A stretch of 64,000 nt of DNA, taken from positions 1-64,000 of the forward strand of contig JAUQXA010000060.1 of NCBI GenBank assembly GCA_030834895.1, written 5' to 3'. The position numbers and the translations under genes are program-made. Positions 1 to 8,127 of the stretch are shown here, piece after piece (the first letter of the stretch is position 1; each line of letters begins with the position of its first letter). The DNA comes from Anaerolineales bacterium (GTDB lineage Bacteria; Chloroflexota; Anaerolineae; Anaerolineales; Villigracilaceae). The notes below the pieces were generated by a model. That model worked only from the letters and a program-made list of their open reading frames with translations. It was not told where the DNA came from and made no database searches.

Positions 1-50
1 CAGGGATTTCTCATATTCGGACCAGTTCTTGACACGATATAATGTCTTTG

Positions 51-115
51 GGCGTGAGGATGACTTTGTACGTTTAGGCATAAACCCAAAGTTACTTTCT
101 CACGCCTCTTTTGTC
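51..115. terminator. Long stem-loop upstream of the subtilase gene
   Basis: GGCGTGAG (51-58) pairs with CTCACGCC (99-106), and an inner ACTTTG (63-68) pairs with CAAAGT (87-92). A T-rich tail (107-115) follows. It may terminate a gene left of the window or act as a leader structure of the subtilase mRNA. A TATAAT hexamer sits at 38-43, but no -35 element lies at normal distance. The rest of 1-196 shows no coding signal that I can support. Confidence 0.4.
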
Positions 116-196
116 TAGCCTTCCATGCACCAAAGTCATTCGAGCGCGTAAAATTACCGATTACGAATGACCGGTTACCTTTACACAGGAGACCAA

Positions 197-2524
197 ATGA
201 CAAACGAAGTAATTCCTCAACCACAAAATCGTTCCACAGGCGCAAGATGGGCATTCGTACTGCTGATTCTTCCCATGCCGTTGTGCCTGTTGATCTATCA
301 CTTCACCGTCTGGACAATGGAGCAGAGCGCGATCATGTCCTTGAGTGTAAAACAAATGGAATGGTCGGGACTCATCGGGCTGGCAATTCAAGCCGTGGTG
401 ATGACTGCTTTCACCGCAGGGCTTTGGTATTTCACAAAGGACGAGCGTTTCAAGCCTGTCTACTCAGGTTTGCTGATTGCTTCGCTCATGGCCTTTCCCG
501 CCCTCCTGTTGAAATTACTTGGTCCGAATAACGACCAGTTGGGTTCGATCCTGCAATTTGTGATTGCACTGGTCACCGCGCTGATTGTCCTCTGGATTCG
601 CAAAAGTGAAAACACTTGGAAATGGGCAACGCTCCCGTATGGACTACGCATCGCTGGGATTGGCATTATTCCGTTTGCAGTGTACGGCTCTTTCGGCTCG
701 GTTGGTGACGCCTTCCTGAGTTTACTGGCAAGTCTTGCATTTGGACTTCTCGCCGCTGTTCTGATGAAAGACACCACCGAAAATAAATTTCTTGACGGCG
801 TGGGTATTGGCGCGGCGCTTGCCCTGCTTGGCTCTGCCCTGGGCTACGACGGTTCGCAGTTGATTCTGCTTGGGATTCTCCCCCCCTTCGCTTTTGCAAT
901 CTCCGCCGCCATGCCGTCGAAGTCTGCAGCATGGGCGATCATATCCACGCTGGTGTTTGCGGCGCTGACGCTGTTCGATCCCACCGAGTTGACCTATGTC
1001 CTCGGTGATATCGGTTTGATTGCGGTTAAAGCCTCCGCCATAACCCTCGGCATCGGGCTGGTTATAAGCCTTCTCACACTGTTCATCTTTCTTGGAAACA
1101 AAAACCCCACCCCAAAGATGCCGAAGGAAACATGGTCAAAGGCCAACTGGATTGGCGCGGGAGTCGTGTGGGTTGCCGTGATCGCTGCATTCTTTCTCTT
1201 TGGCAATCCCGGAAATTATGGCGACCGTCTCTTCGTCGTCATGAAGGACCAACTCGACATCTCCGACGTGGCAAAAATCAAAGACCGCGATGAGCGGTTG
1301 ACCGCCGCCTACGAAAGGTTGACCGCGCACGCGAACACCACGCAGGCGGATTTGCGAAACTTCTTCGACAAAGTTGGAATCGAGTACACACCTTATTATT
1401 TGGAAAATGCGATGGAGGTACGCGGCGGGACTTTGGTGCGGCTTTATCTTCTGAGCCGTCCCGAAGTGGACCGCGTTTTGCCAAGCCCAAGGCTGCGTGC
1501 TGTTCCTGACGCTTCGCCCCAGCCCGGGCCTTTGACTCAAGTCGAAGACGAGGTGCAGTGGAACATCTCGATGATCGGCGCGGACAAGGTGTGGAATGAG
1601 TTCGGCGTGCGCGGTGCAGGCATCGTGGTCGGGCAATCCGACTCGGGCGCGGACGGGAATCATCCTGCAATTGCAAAACAATACCGCGGCTACAACTCAA
1701 GCGACGATTACAACTGGTTCGATCCGTGGGAGCGCACGACCTCGCCCAACGATGAACATGGTCACGGCACGCATACCTTGGGGACGATCCTCGGCACGGA
1801 TGGAATCGGCGTTGCTCCCGAAGCGCAGTGGATGGGTTGTGTGAATTTGGAGCGCAACCTTGCGAACCCCGCCTTTTACCTGAGTTGCATGCAGTTCATG
1901 CTTGCACCATTTCCGCAGGGCGGCGATCCGCTCAAAGATGGAGACCCAACCAAAGCCGCGCATGTGTTGAACAACTCGTGGGGATGTCCCACCATCGAAG
2001 GCTGCGACCCCAACGCGCTTTTGCCCGCCGCAAACAATCTGCGGGATGCTGGCATCTTTGTCGTAGTCGGCACGGGCAACGATGGACCATTGTGCGAGAC
2101 GGTTGCCATGCCGCTTCCGTTGTATGATTCGGTGTTCGCCGTCGGCGCAATTGACCAGTTTGGGAACATGGGAGATTTCAGCAGCCGCGGACCTGTCACC
2201 TCCGACGGCTCCGGCAGAATCAAACCAGATATCGTCGCGCCCGGTGTTAACATTCTTTCTGCCACGCCCGAAGGGACATACGCCCAATTCAGCGGCACAT
2301 CGATGGCGGGTCCGCATGTGGTGGGCGTGGTGGCGTTGCTTTGGTCGGCACAACCTGAGCTGATTGGCGATATCGATGCCACCGAACAACTCATTATCAA
2401 AACAGCCAAGCCCTACGAGGGCGACACATCGCTGGGATGTTTCAGCGGCGATATGCCGAACAATGCCTATGGCTACGGTGTGGTGGACGTGTACGCGGCT
2501 GTGAAGAAGGCATTGGGAAAATAA
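197..2524 (+). CDS. Membrane-embedded subtilisin-like serine peptidase (S8)
   Basis: A 775-residue protein. An upstream in-frame ATG at 167 exists, but ATG 197 has AGGAG at 187-191 and is preferred. Residues 1-345 are very hydrophobic, with about ten predicted membrane helices. Residues 350-440 resemble an I9-type subtilase propeptide (short helix, 'GIEYTPYYLENAMEVRGG', 'RPEVDRVLPSP'). From 455 follows a complete S8 catalytic domain: Asp482 in 'GQSDSGADG', His523 in 'HGHGTHTLG', oxyanion Asn in 'LNNSWG' (about 592) and Ser702 in 'SGTSMAGPH'. All catalytic residues are present, so an active protease is expected, probably facing outside the cell. Most S8 enzymes have a cleaved signal peptide, so a multi-pass membrane anchor is unusual. 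It stands alone; the next gene starts 85 bp later after a repeat. The substrate is unknown. Confidence 0.93.
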   Translation: MTNEVIPQPQNRSTGARWAFVLLILPMPLCLLIYHFTVWTMEQSAIMSLSVKQMEWSGLIGLAIQAVVMTAFTAGLWYFTKDERFKPVYSGLLIASLMAFPALLLKLLGPNNDQLGSILQFVIALVTALIVLWIRKSENTWKWATLPYGLRIAGIGIIPFAVYGSFGSVGDAFLSLLASLAFGLLAAVLMKDTTENKFLDGVGIGAALALLGSALGYDGSQLILLGILPPFAFAISAAMPSKSAAWAIISTLVFAALTLFDPTELTYVLGDIGLIAVKASAITLGIGLVISLLTLFIFLGNKNPTPKMPKETWSKANWIGAGVVWVAVIAAFFLFGNPGNYGDRLFVVMKDQLDISDVAKIKDRDERLTAAYERLTAHANTTQADLRNFFDKVGIEYTPYYLENAMEVRGGTLVRLYLLSRPEVDRVLPSPRLRAVPDASPQPGPLTQVEDEVQWNISMIGADKVWNEFGVRGAGIVVGQSDSGADGNHPAIAKQYRGYNSSDDYNWFDPWERTTSPNDEHGHGTHTLGTILGTDGIGVAPEAQWMGCVNLERNLANPAFYLSCMQFMLAPFPQGGDPLKDGDPTKAAHVLNNSWGCPTIEGCDPNALLPAANNLRDAGIFVVVGTGNDGPLCETVAMPLPLYDSVFAVGAIDQFGNMGDFSSRGPVTSDGSGRIKPDIVAPGVNILSATPEGTYAQFSGTSMAGPHVVGVVALLWSAQPELIGDIDATEQLIIKTAKPYEGDTSLGCFSGDMPNNAYGYGVVDVYAAVKKALGK

Positions 2525-2530
2525 ATTACT

Positions 2531-2592
2531 CCGTCCTGAGCGTAGTCGAAGGACGTTGAATTCCTGCGTTTCGACTGCGCTCAACGCGTTTT
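2531..2592. repeat. Dispersed inverted repeat of the GTCCTGAGCGTAGTCGAA type
   Basis: GTCCTGAGCGTAGTCGAAGG (from 2532) is followed by a related reverse-oriented copy, TTTCGACTGCGCTCAACGC (about 2570-2588). It fills the gap between the subtilase and the flavoprotein gene. This kind of palindromic repeat recurs between genes in many bacteria. No function can be assigned from sequence. Confidence 0.55.
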
Positions 2593-2609
2593 ATCAAGGA
2601 GAGTAAACG

Positions 2610-3101
2610 ATGACTCCAAAAATTTCCCGTCCCAAATTTCCCAAGGGCTATGTGGACAATCCCACATCCGAAGTGCCCTGGGAGTATGTCGAAAAGAGAT
2701 TAACCGATTCGATGAATTACTGGTTATGCACCGTGAGACCCAACGGCGTGCCGCATGTGATTCCGCGCTGGGGTGTGTTCATGGATGGCAAGTTTTATTA
2801 CGACGGCAGTCCCGAAACACGTCACGCCCGCAATTTGGAACAGAACCCAAATGTGAGTCTGCACCTCGAAAGCGGCAGTGAGGCGATCATACTGGACGGG
2901 ACTTCACAAGCCGCATCCAAGCCCGAACCTGAACTCGCTCAAAGATTGGCGGAAGCCTATCGCGTCAAATATGAATCACAGGGATATGCGCCAAAACCAG
3001 ACCAATGGGACGAGGGCGGCTTGTACGTCTTCACTCCGCGCCAATGCCTCGCATGGACGGTGTTCTTCGAGAACCCGACCAAGTTCACCTTCGAGAGCTG
3101 A
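2610..3101 (+). CDS. Pyridoxamine 5'-phosphate oxidase family protein (FMN split barrel)
   Basis: A 163-residue soluble protein with AAGGAG just upstream of ATG. The fold is the PNPOx-like FMN- or F420-binding split barrel: 'YWLCTVRPNGVPHVIPRWGVF' forms the first strands, followed by 'FYYDGSPETRHARNLEQNPNVSLHLESG', the typical nucleotide-binding segment. The length fits small single-domain members. Substrates in this family are diverse (flavin-dependent reductases, haem-degrading or F420-dependent enzymes), so the reaction cannot be named. Its stop lies 2 bp before the LysE-type gene, and the Nudix gene follows 1 bp after that, so the three are likely co-transcribed. Confidence 0.85.
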   Translation: MTPKISRPKFPKGYVDNPTSEVPWEYVEKRLTDSMNYWLCTVRPNGVPHVIPRWGVFMDGKFYYDGSPETRHARNLEQNPNVSLHLESGSEAIILDGTSQAASKPEPELAQRLAEAYRVKYESQGYAPKPDQWDEGGLYVFTPRQCLAWTVFFENPTKFTFES

Positions 3102-3103
3102 CC

Positions 3104-3712
3104 ATGTGGCTCTACCTGCTTCAAGGCGTCGGCTATGGACTTGCTGCCGCGTCGCAACCGGGCCCATTGCAAACTTACCTCATCTCCCAATCCGTCACCC
3201 GCAGCTGGAAGCGAACCCTGCCTGCCGCGATTGCCCCGCTCCTCAGTGACGGTCCCATTATCGCCCTGTGCCTGCTGGTCTTGAGTCAGGTTCCTGCATG
3301 GTTGAATAGGTTTCTTTACATCGTGGGCGGTCTGTTCGTTTTGTACCTTGCCTACGGCGCATTTAAGTCCTGGCGGGATTTCGAGCCTCAAGCTTATCAA
3401 CCAGGCTCCACAGGTGGGCAGAATCTCTTCAAAGCTGTGCTGACAATTGCCTTGAGTCCCGGCCCCTACATTTACTGGACGCTGGTCACGGGACCCATTT
3501 TGATCAAAGGCTGGCGCGAAACACCCGTCAACGGCATCGGCTTTCTGGCGGGGTTTTACCTTACCATGGTCGGCAGTCTCGCGGCGCTCATTGTCATCTT
3601 TGGACTGGCATCGAAATTCGGGACGAAGTTCAGCCGCGTGATGTTGGGTATTTCCATACTGGCACTGTTTGTCTTTGGCTTGTATCAACTGTGGTTGGGG
3701 ATTGCGTCCTGA
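3104..3712 (+). CDS. LysE-family amino-acid exporter
   Basis: A 202-residue integral membrane protein with about six TM segments. ATG 3104 is chosen because it directly follows the upstream stop at 3101, and the protein then begins inside the first TM helix ('MWLYLLQGVGYGLAAASQPGP'). The 'QPGP' near the start matches the conserved PGP turn of LysE/RhtB transporters. 'LSPGPYIYW' in the middle is a second half-repeat signature. The family exports amino acids or small metabolites by proton antiport; the substrate here is unknown. It is in tight operon spacing with the flavoprotein and Nudix genes. Confidence 0.85.
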   Translation: MWLYLLQGVGYGLAAASQPGPLQTYLISQSVTRSWKRTLPAAIAPLLSDGPIIALCLLVLSQVPAWLNRFLYIVGGLFVLYLAYGAFKSWRDFEPQAYQPGSTGGQNLFKAVLTIALSPGPYIYWTLVTGPILIKGWRETPVNGIGFLAGFYLTMVGSLAALIVIFGLASKFGTKFSRVMLGISILALFVFGLYQLWLGIAS

Positions 3713-3713
3713 C

Positions 3714-4172
3714 ATGATTCTAGCCACCCTGTGTTACGTCAAACAAAACGACCGCACGTTGATGATCCACCGCAATAAGCGCCCCGACGACATCCACGCG
3801 GGCAAGTGGAACGGACTGGGCGGCAAGTTCGAAGCGGGCGAATCACCCGAGGATTGCGTCATCCGCGAGGTGCGCGAGGAATCGGGACTGACGATCCACG
3901 CTCCACAGTTTCATGGACTGCTGACTTTCACCAATTTCAAGGGCAACAACTGGTACGTCTTCGTCTACACCGTAAATGACTTCTCAGGCGAATTAACGCA
4001 GGATGCCGCCGAAGGCGGGCTGGCGTGGATTCCCGACGACGAAATTCTTGGACTCCCACTTTGGGACAGCGACCCGATATTTCTCCCCTGGTTGGAACAG
4101 GAAAATTTTTTCTCGGCCAAATTTAATTACGATGGGGAGAGATTTGTGGATTACACGGTGGTATTTTATTGA
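3714..4172 (+). CDS. Nudix hydrolase, probable 8-oxo-dGTP diphosphatase
   Basis: A 152-residue protein. ATG 3714 is 1 bp after the LysE stop; a longer reading into that gene is unlikely. The Nudix box is complete (G37, E43, R51-E52, E55-E56, G58), reading 'GGKFEAGESPEDCVIREVREESG'. The preceding 'HAGKWNGLGGK' and the following 'FTNFKGNNWYVFVYTVNDFSGEL' resemble MutT/MTH1-like enzymes that sanitise oxidised nucleotides. It is the last gene of a three-gene run and ends just before a strong hairpin (4181-4216). Confidence 0.9.
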   Translation: MILATLCYVKQNDRTLMIHRNKRPDDIHAGKWNGLGGKFEAGESPEDCVIREVREESGLTIHAPQFHGLLTFTNFKGNNWYVFVYTVNDFSGELTQDAAEGGLAWIPDDEILGLPLWDSDPIFLPWLEQENFFSAKFNYDGERFVDYTVVFY

Positions 4173-4180
4173 TTGGCAAA

Positions 4181-4216
4181 TGTGCTCTTTCGGGGGCCCA
4201 GCCCCGAAAGAGCACA
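4181..4216. terminator. Strong hairpin after the Nudix gene
   Basis: TGTGCTCTTTCGGGG (4181-4195) pairs perfectly with CCCCGAAAGAGCACA (4202-4216) around a 6-nt loop. It lies between two convergent genes. Sequence and position resemble the hairpin at 7235-7273, which follows the ABC permease gene; see the vestige at 4222-4254. Confidence 0.75.
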
Positions 4217-4221
4217 TAAAT

Positions 4222-4254
4222 TTACAGGTTCCAATGCATGAAAGTACTGACCGC
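4222..4254 (-). pseudogene. Vestige of an ABC-2 permease 3' end
   Basis: Read on the minus strand, these 33 bases encode AVSTFMHWNL followed by TAA. The intact ABC permease at 7279-8127 ends AVSTFKHRDL-TAA. The surrounding DNA agrees at about 28 of 36 bases, and both tails are followed at the same distance by related CTCTTTCG hairpins. The fragment abuts the stop codon of the Thr-Pro stalk gene exactly. It is best read as the remains of a second permease gene or of a duplicated terminator segment. Confidence 0.6.
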
Positions 4255-5313
4255 CTAATTGCTTTCGCTTAACGTACAGCCATTGTCAAAAGTGACGGTA
4301 ATGCTGTATCCGCTGGATTGCAGGTCTTCCGTGAATAACAATATCAGTAATTTGGATTCGGCAACAGCCAATTCGCGGTCGCTTTGTGTGCCCGTCCAGT
4401 TCTTTTCGGATGGATAGTCGCTGGGCGGCAGGGGGTCGCTCGAATTTATGATGGTTGCCCCGTTGAATGTAATCGTGCTGATCGATTGAGATATGGGCGT
4501 ATCCGGCCAGTTAACGCTGATGCCGGTAATCGTGACCACGGTGCCTCCATTATTGGTAATGGTTGTTTCAAGGTTTTTACCGGATAAAGAGATACTGCCC
4601 GATGTCAAAATGCAAACGGGGGTATTGGTTGGAGTCGGTGTAGGGGTATCCGTGGGAGTTGGTGTGGGTGTATCTGTGGGGGTTGGCGTGGGTGTTGGCG
4701 TGGGGGTATCCGTGGCAGTCGGTGTGGGCGTTTCTGTCGGGATTATCTCCGCGGGAGTGGGCGCGCTGGTGGCTGGGTTGGCGGGGACTGGCGTTCGAGT
4801 CGGAATAAACATCCTTGTAGGTGTGGGAGGTTTTGTAGAAGTGAAGAAAGGAGTCGGTGTCTGTGTTTTCCATATGGTTGGGACAGCAGTCTGCGTTGGG
4901 ATTCGCGTGGGGGTCGGCGCAATTGTCCGCGTGAAGGCAGGGGTCAGGTAATTGGGTGTCATGGTGGGCACCGGCGAGGAAAGCATGACTTCCAATGTAG
5001 CAAAACGATCTTCGGGACTGCCTGTAGCGGTCATGTCCAGAATGATCTGCCTGAGAATATCCCCATCGATTGGCGGGATTAACAGAGCCCGCTCGTCGCG
5101 GCTGTAATCGGCCTGAGAGTTGGCTCGTATCGAGACAGGCAGGCTGTCAGGTCCGCTCGCGCCGACATTGAAAACCCCCAAATTAATCAACTGACAAAGA
5201 AATAAAAGGAATGAAAGCAACAAAAGGATCACGGCAACATTCAACATGCGACGCGATTTCGACTCGGTCGTCTGTTGCATGGGAACGGCGTTATCCTTAT
5301 TCTCCAGATTCAT
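4255..5313 (-). CDS. Membrane-anchored Thr-Pro-rich stalk protein
   Basis: A 352-residue protein: short cytoplasmic N-terminus, one TM helix (about 24-45), a linker, a Thr/Pro-rich stalk (about 113-232) with tandem TPTPTPTDTP units, then a 120-residue compact C-terminal domain starting at 'CILTSGSISLSG' with one Cys at each end (a possible disulfide). That domain looks like an Ig/CARDB-type beta sandwich ('TTITNNGGTVVTITGISVNW'). Its ATG overlaps the HD-GYP stop as ATGA, so translation is coupled. I infer an extracellular domain working with, or sensed by, the HD-GYP receptor. No enzyme motif is visible. Confidence 0.8.
   Translation of the reverse strand: MNLENKDNAVPMQQTTESKSRRMLNVAVILLLLSFLLFLCQLINLGVFNVGASGPDSLPVSIRANSQADYSRDERALLIPPIDGDILRQIILDMTATGSPEDRFATLEVMLSSPVPTMTPNYLTPAFTRTIAPTPTRIPTQTAVPTIWKTQTPTPFFTSTKPPTPTRMFIPTRTPVPANPATSAPTPAEIIPTETPTPTATDTPTPTPTPTPTDTPTPTPTDTPTPTPTNTPVCILTSGSISLSGKNLETTITNNGGTVVTITGISVNWPDTPISQSISTITFNGATIINSSDPLPPSDYPSEKNWTGTQSDRELAVAESKLLILLFTEDLQSSGYSITVTFDNGCTLSESN
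4616..4745. repeat. Low-complexity Thr-Pro codon repeat
   Basis: A degenerate tandem repeat of GTGGGTGT/GGTGTGGG units on the plus strand, encoding the TPTPT stalk of the minus-strand gene. It is coding low complexity, not a CRISPR or satellite. Copy number is likely to vary between strains. Confidence 0.8.
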
Positions 5314-7055
5314 TCGTTCCCTTTACCTGGCGCGCGCAAAATGCGGACAAAGACATCCACAACATTCGGGTCAAAGTGTCGCCCCTTTTGTTCGATCAGA
5401 TGGGATATGACTTCCTCGCGAGGGATGGCCTTTCGATATGGGCGGTCGCTGGTCATGGCATCCCACACATCGACGATGGAAAATATTCTTGCTGCAAGTG
5501 GAATTTCCTCCCCCTTCAACCCGCGGGGATAACCCGTGCCATCCCATTTTTCATGATGACAGTATGGAATTTCAAGCGCGGACTGCAAGTAATCAATCTC
5601 TTTTAACATGTCATACGCAAATTGAGGATGATTGCGAATGACCATCATCTCTTCCTCGCTCAGTTTTTCCTCCTTGCGCAGGATGGCATCGGGAACGCCC
5701 ATCTTGCCAATATCATGCAGAAGGGCACCGCGGCGGATATTGATCAGGGTTTCCCAGTGAACTCCCATTTCAACAGCCAGGCGTATTGTTAACTCGATGA
5801 CGCGCTCTGAATGTCCCTGCGTTTCCTTGTCACGCAGCTCAAGCGCCTTGACCCATCCCTCCAGCGTATTGTCATAAGCGTTGAGCAATTCCTTTTTTGA
5901 CGTGTGCAGGTTCTCCACCATGGTATTAAATGAATGGGTCAGGGTCGATATTTCGTCGTTTGTATGCGGGGTAATTCGGACGCTCAAATCACCTTGGGAT
6001 ACCCTGACTGAAGCCTGCACCAGTTGAAGCAGCGGACGGGTGATCGCATTTGCCAGGTTGACACCGACAAGGATGATCAATGTAACAGCGATAAAAACCA
6101 GGATGAAAATTTGCCCGCGCGAATTTGTCAGGGACTGCAAAATGGGCGTCTGACTCAATGCAATTCCAAGGACCCCCAGATCATGGTTTCCGCGCACCTC
6201 CCACGCCCCGAGGATTTCTGAAAATGGGATATTGGCAACGTCAAAATCACGCTGACTTGAAATGTCGCGCTTCGTGCTACTAATATCCTTCAATAAGACG
6301 GTCCGGACTGCCAGTTCCGGTTCCAGGTTTGGGGGTGAAGGAAGTGTGCTGTAGATCACCCGCCCCAATTCATCATAGAAAGTAATCTGGGCAAAGGTTT
6401 TGGCGCGCATGTCCGCCGCCACTGTGGACAGGGACCTGCCCACCAACACAACGCCAGCCAGCTCTCCATTTGAGTCATAAATGGGACCGGAAATATAGAG
6501 AAAATATCCCGAATCAGTTTGGACTAGATCGGCAAATTTATCGCCTCTCTCGTCAATCTTTTGAGCAAGGACATTTTGCACAATTTCCAGTTGGGTAAAT
6601 TCCGTTTGTCCGCCCGTGGAAAACTCATAATCCTCCGGGTTTGTACCGAAATGGTGACGGATGGAAAGTACATGGGAGCCATGCAAATTAAAAAATTCAA
6701 CCGCCTCCTGTCCATCATTGAGGATAATGCCAAATGTCAGGGTCCGCAAAGTGGTCGGATCATTCGTCTGAACAGCGCCGGATACCCCTTCCGTATTGGA
6801 CAGCAACCGCTGGGTTTGCAGTAATTGTGTTTCGTAAGTGACGATCAGCTCCGATGATATTTTCCCCGCTTCATATAACTGCTTGTTAAAACGCTCCTCC
6901 ACATTTTCGATCACCACCTGGGTTATCAGGTACGCGGCCACCACCGCCAAAACCAGGGACAGTATCAAATATGGTATGGTGATCTTTATCCGTATCGGGA
7001 CGCGTACTTTCCAGACCGGAATCTGCCGGGAAGAAACGTTCTTGAAAATGGACAT
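5310..7055 (-). CDS. Membrane receptor with HAMP and HD-GYP domains (c-di-GMP phosphodiesterase)
   Basis: A 581-residue receptor. TM1 spans 24-48, an extracytoplasmic sensor about 50-313 (Cache-like: 'DSGYFLYISGPIYDSNGELAGVVLVG'), TM2 315-337, HAMP 338-392, and HD-GYP 405-575. The HD pair is in 'LLHDIGK' (H447, D448), followed by HH at 490-491 and GYP at 498-500 in 'HHEKWDGTGYPRGL'. All metal ligands appear intact, so c-di-GMP hydrolysis is likely. The downstream Thr-Pro stalk gene is coupled by ATGA. The ligand is unknown. AT-rich DNA at 7091-7140 probably holds its promoter (TATAAT on the minus strand at 7107-7112, weak -35). Confidence 0.92.
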   Translation of the reverse strand: MSIFKNVSSRQIPVWKVRVPIRIKITIPYLILSLVLAVVAAYLITQVVIENVEERFNKQLYEAGKISSELIVTYETQLLQTQRLLSNTEGVSGAVQTNDPTTLRTLTFGIILNDGQEAVEFFNLHGSHVLSIRHHFGTNPEDYEFSTGGQTEFTQLEIVQNVLAQKIDERGDKFADLVQTDSGYFLYISGPIYDSNGELAGVVLVGRSLSTVAADMRAKTFAQITFYDELGRVIYSTLPSPPNLEPELAVRTVLLKDISSTKRDISSQRDFDVANIPFSEILGAWEVRGNHDLGVLGIALSQTPILQSLTNSRGQIFILVFIAVTLIILVGVNLANAITRPLLQLVQASVRVSQGDLSVRITPHTNDEISTLTHSFNTMVENLHTSKKELLNAYDNTLEGWVKALELRDKETQGHSERVIELTIRLAVEMGVHWETLINIRRGALLHDIGKMGVPDAILRKEEKLSEEEMMVIRNHPQFAYDMLKEIDYLQSALEIPYCHHEKWDGTGYPRGLKGEEIPLAARIFSIVDVWDAMTSDRPYRKAIPREEVISHLIEQKGRHFDPNVVDVFVRILRAPGKGNE

Positions 7056-7234
7056 TTTCCACTTCGACGCATAATGACATGAATGCGGACAATAATGAAC
7101 TTGAAAATTATAATATTTATACTATTGTTTCTCTTATCACCCTTGTAAGGTAACCATTTTGCAAGGTTGAAATAATGTGCGTAACAGGGGCGTGAAAAGG
7201 GTGTTATCAAATTAAATCCCCCCTTTGATGTGAC

Positions 7235-7273
7235 CTTTACTCTTTCGAGGGCTTCGCCCTCGAAAGAGTAAAG
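7235..7273. terminator. Perfect 18-bp hairpin downstream of the ABC exporter
   Basis: CTTTACTCTTTCGAGGGC (7235-7252) and its exact complement (7256-7273) flank a 3-nt loop. It begins 5 bp beyond the permease stop codon, so it is the likely terminator of the ABC operon on the minus strand. It is symmetric enough to form on either strand. 7141-7234 shows nothing else. Confidence 0.8.
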
Positions 7274-7278
7274 TGAAT

Positions 7279-8127
7279 TTACAAATCCCGATGCTTGAAG
7301 GTGCTGACCGCCGCCATCAACACCACGACGAGATAAACGACCGCATAGCCGATCATCACTATGCTGGGGGCGGAGATCGTCCCGAAGGGTGACATACCCA
7401 ACGCCGCCGAAAGCGGAGACTGCATCTCGAACGCCGCCCGCCGCCAGAGCGACTCGCTGGGGATGACGAGGCTGGTGACGATTCCCACCTTGACCGCTGT
7501 CTCGTTTTGCAGCGCCGCACCGATCTGCTCGACCCAGCCGCCAATGAAGGATAACCCGTACAATCCGAAAACCACGCCGCCCGTCGCCAGTCCCGAAAGG
7601 AAGCTGGAGCATGAGAGCGAAATGGTCATAATGAGCAGAGACTCAAGGTAGATCAGCGCCAGCCCCGCGAAGACGTTGTGCAGCGTATGCCCGGATTGAA
7701 TCCACACGCTGAGCACCGTACCGCCGGACATCAGCAAGGAATACAGCCCAAGCAGGATGGCAAACCCCAGCCACTTGCCGAACACCACGTCGGAGCGGCG
7801 CACAGGTTTGGTGACGATGGTCTGGATCGTTCCAGAAATAATCTCGCCGGAAAGGGTATCCGCACCGAGCAGCGCACCCATCGCGGCGGAGAGAAAGGTC
7901 ACGGCGTACAAGCCAGCCAGCGCCAGGGCGTTGATTCCCTCGTTATTGATGACGTTGGTCAAAGCCTGGCTTGCTCCCTCGTTTTCGGGGATATTGACGA
8001 ACACCAGCCGAAAGCCGATATTGAAAACCGTCAGAAAGATCAGCCCCAGCGCCAGCCCGGTCAACACGATGCGGCGGCGGATGGCTTCGCGGAAAGTCAT
8101 GCGGGCGAGGATCCAGATGTTTTTCAT
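7279..8127 (-). CDS. ABC-2 type transporter permease
   Basis: A 282-residue integral membrane protein with about six TM segments and a long extracytoplasmic loop after TM1 ('IPENEGASQALTNVINNEGINALAL'). The N-terminus 'MKNIWILARMTFREAIRRRIVLTGLALGLIFL' is typical of ABC-2 exporter permeases of the NatB/CcmB-like group. Its ATG overlaps the ATPase stop as ATGA, so the two form one exporter. The substrate (antibiotic, sodium, lipid or polysaccharide) cannot be told from sequence. Confidence 0.88.
   Translation of the reverse strand: MKNIWILARMTFREAIRRRIVLTGLALGLIFLTVFNIGFRLVFVNIPENEGASQALTNVINNEGINALALAGLYAVTFLSAAMGALLGADTLSGEIISGTIQTIVTKPVRRSDVVFGKWLGFAILLGLYSLLMSGGTVLSVWIQSGHTLHNVFAGLALIYLESLLIMTISLSCSSFLSGLATGGVVFGLYGLSFIGGWVEQIGAALQNETAVKVGIVTSLVIPSESLWRRAAFEMQSPLSAALGMSPFGTISAPSIVMIGYAVVYLVVVLMAAVSTFKHRDL

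Noticed and set aside
29..43. TTGACA followed by TATAAT as a promoter
   Set aside because: The two hexamers are only 3 bp apart, so they cannot serve the same sigma-70 promoter.
1697..2584. A 295-codon minus-strand frame opposite the subtilase
   Set aside because: Antisense to the S8 catalytic domain; no domain signal.
4616..4745. Possible CRISPR-like repeat
   Set aside because: Units are short, degenerate and in a coding frame, with no unique spacers and no cas genes in the window.
4493..4951. A plus-strand frame encoding a VGVGV repeat
   Set aside because: It is the complement of the Thr-Pro stalk repeat; the minus-strand frame has a TM anchor, a C-terminal domain and coupling to the HD-GYP gene.
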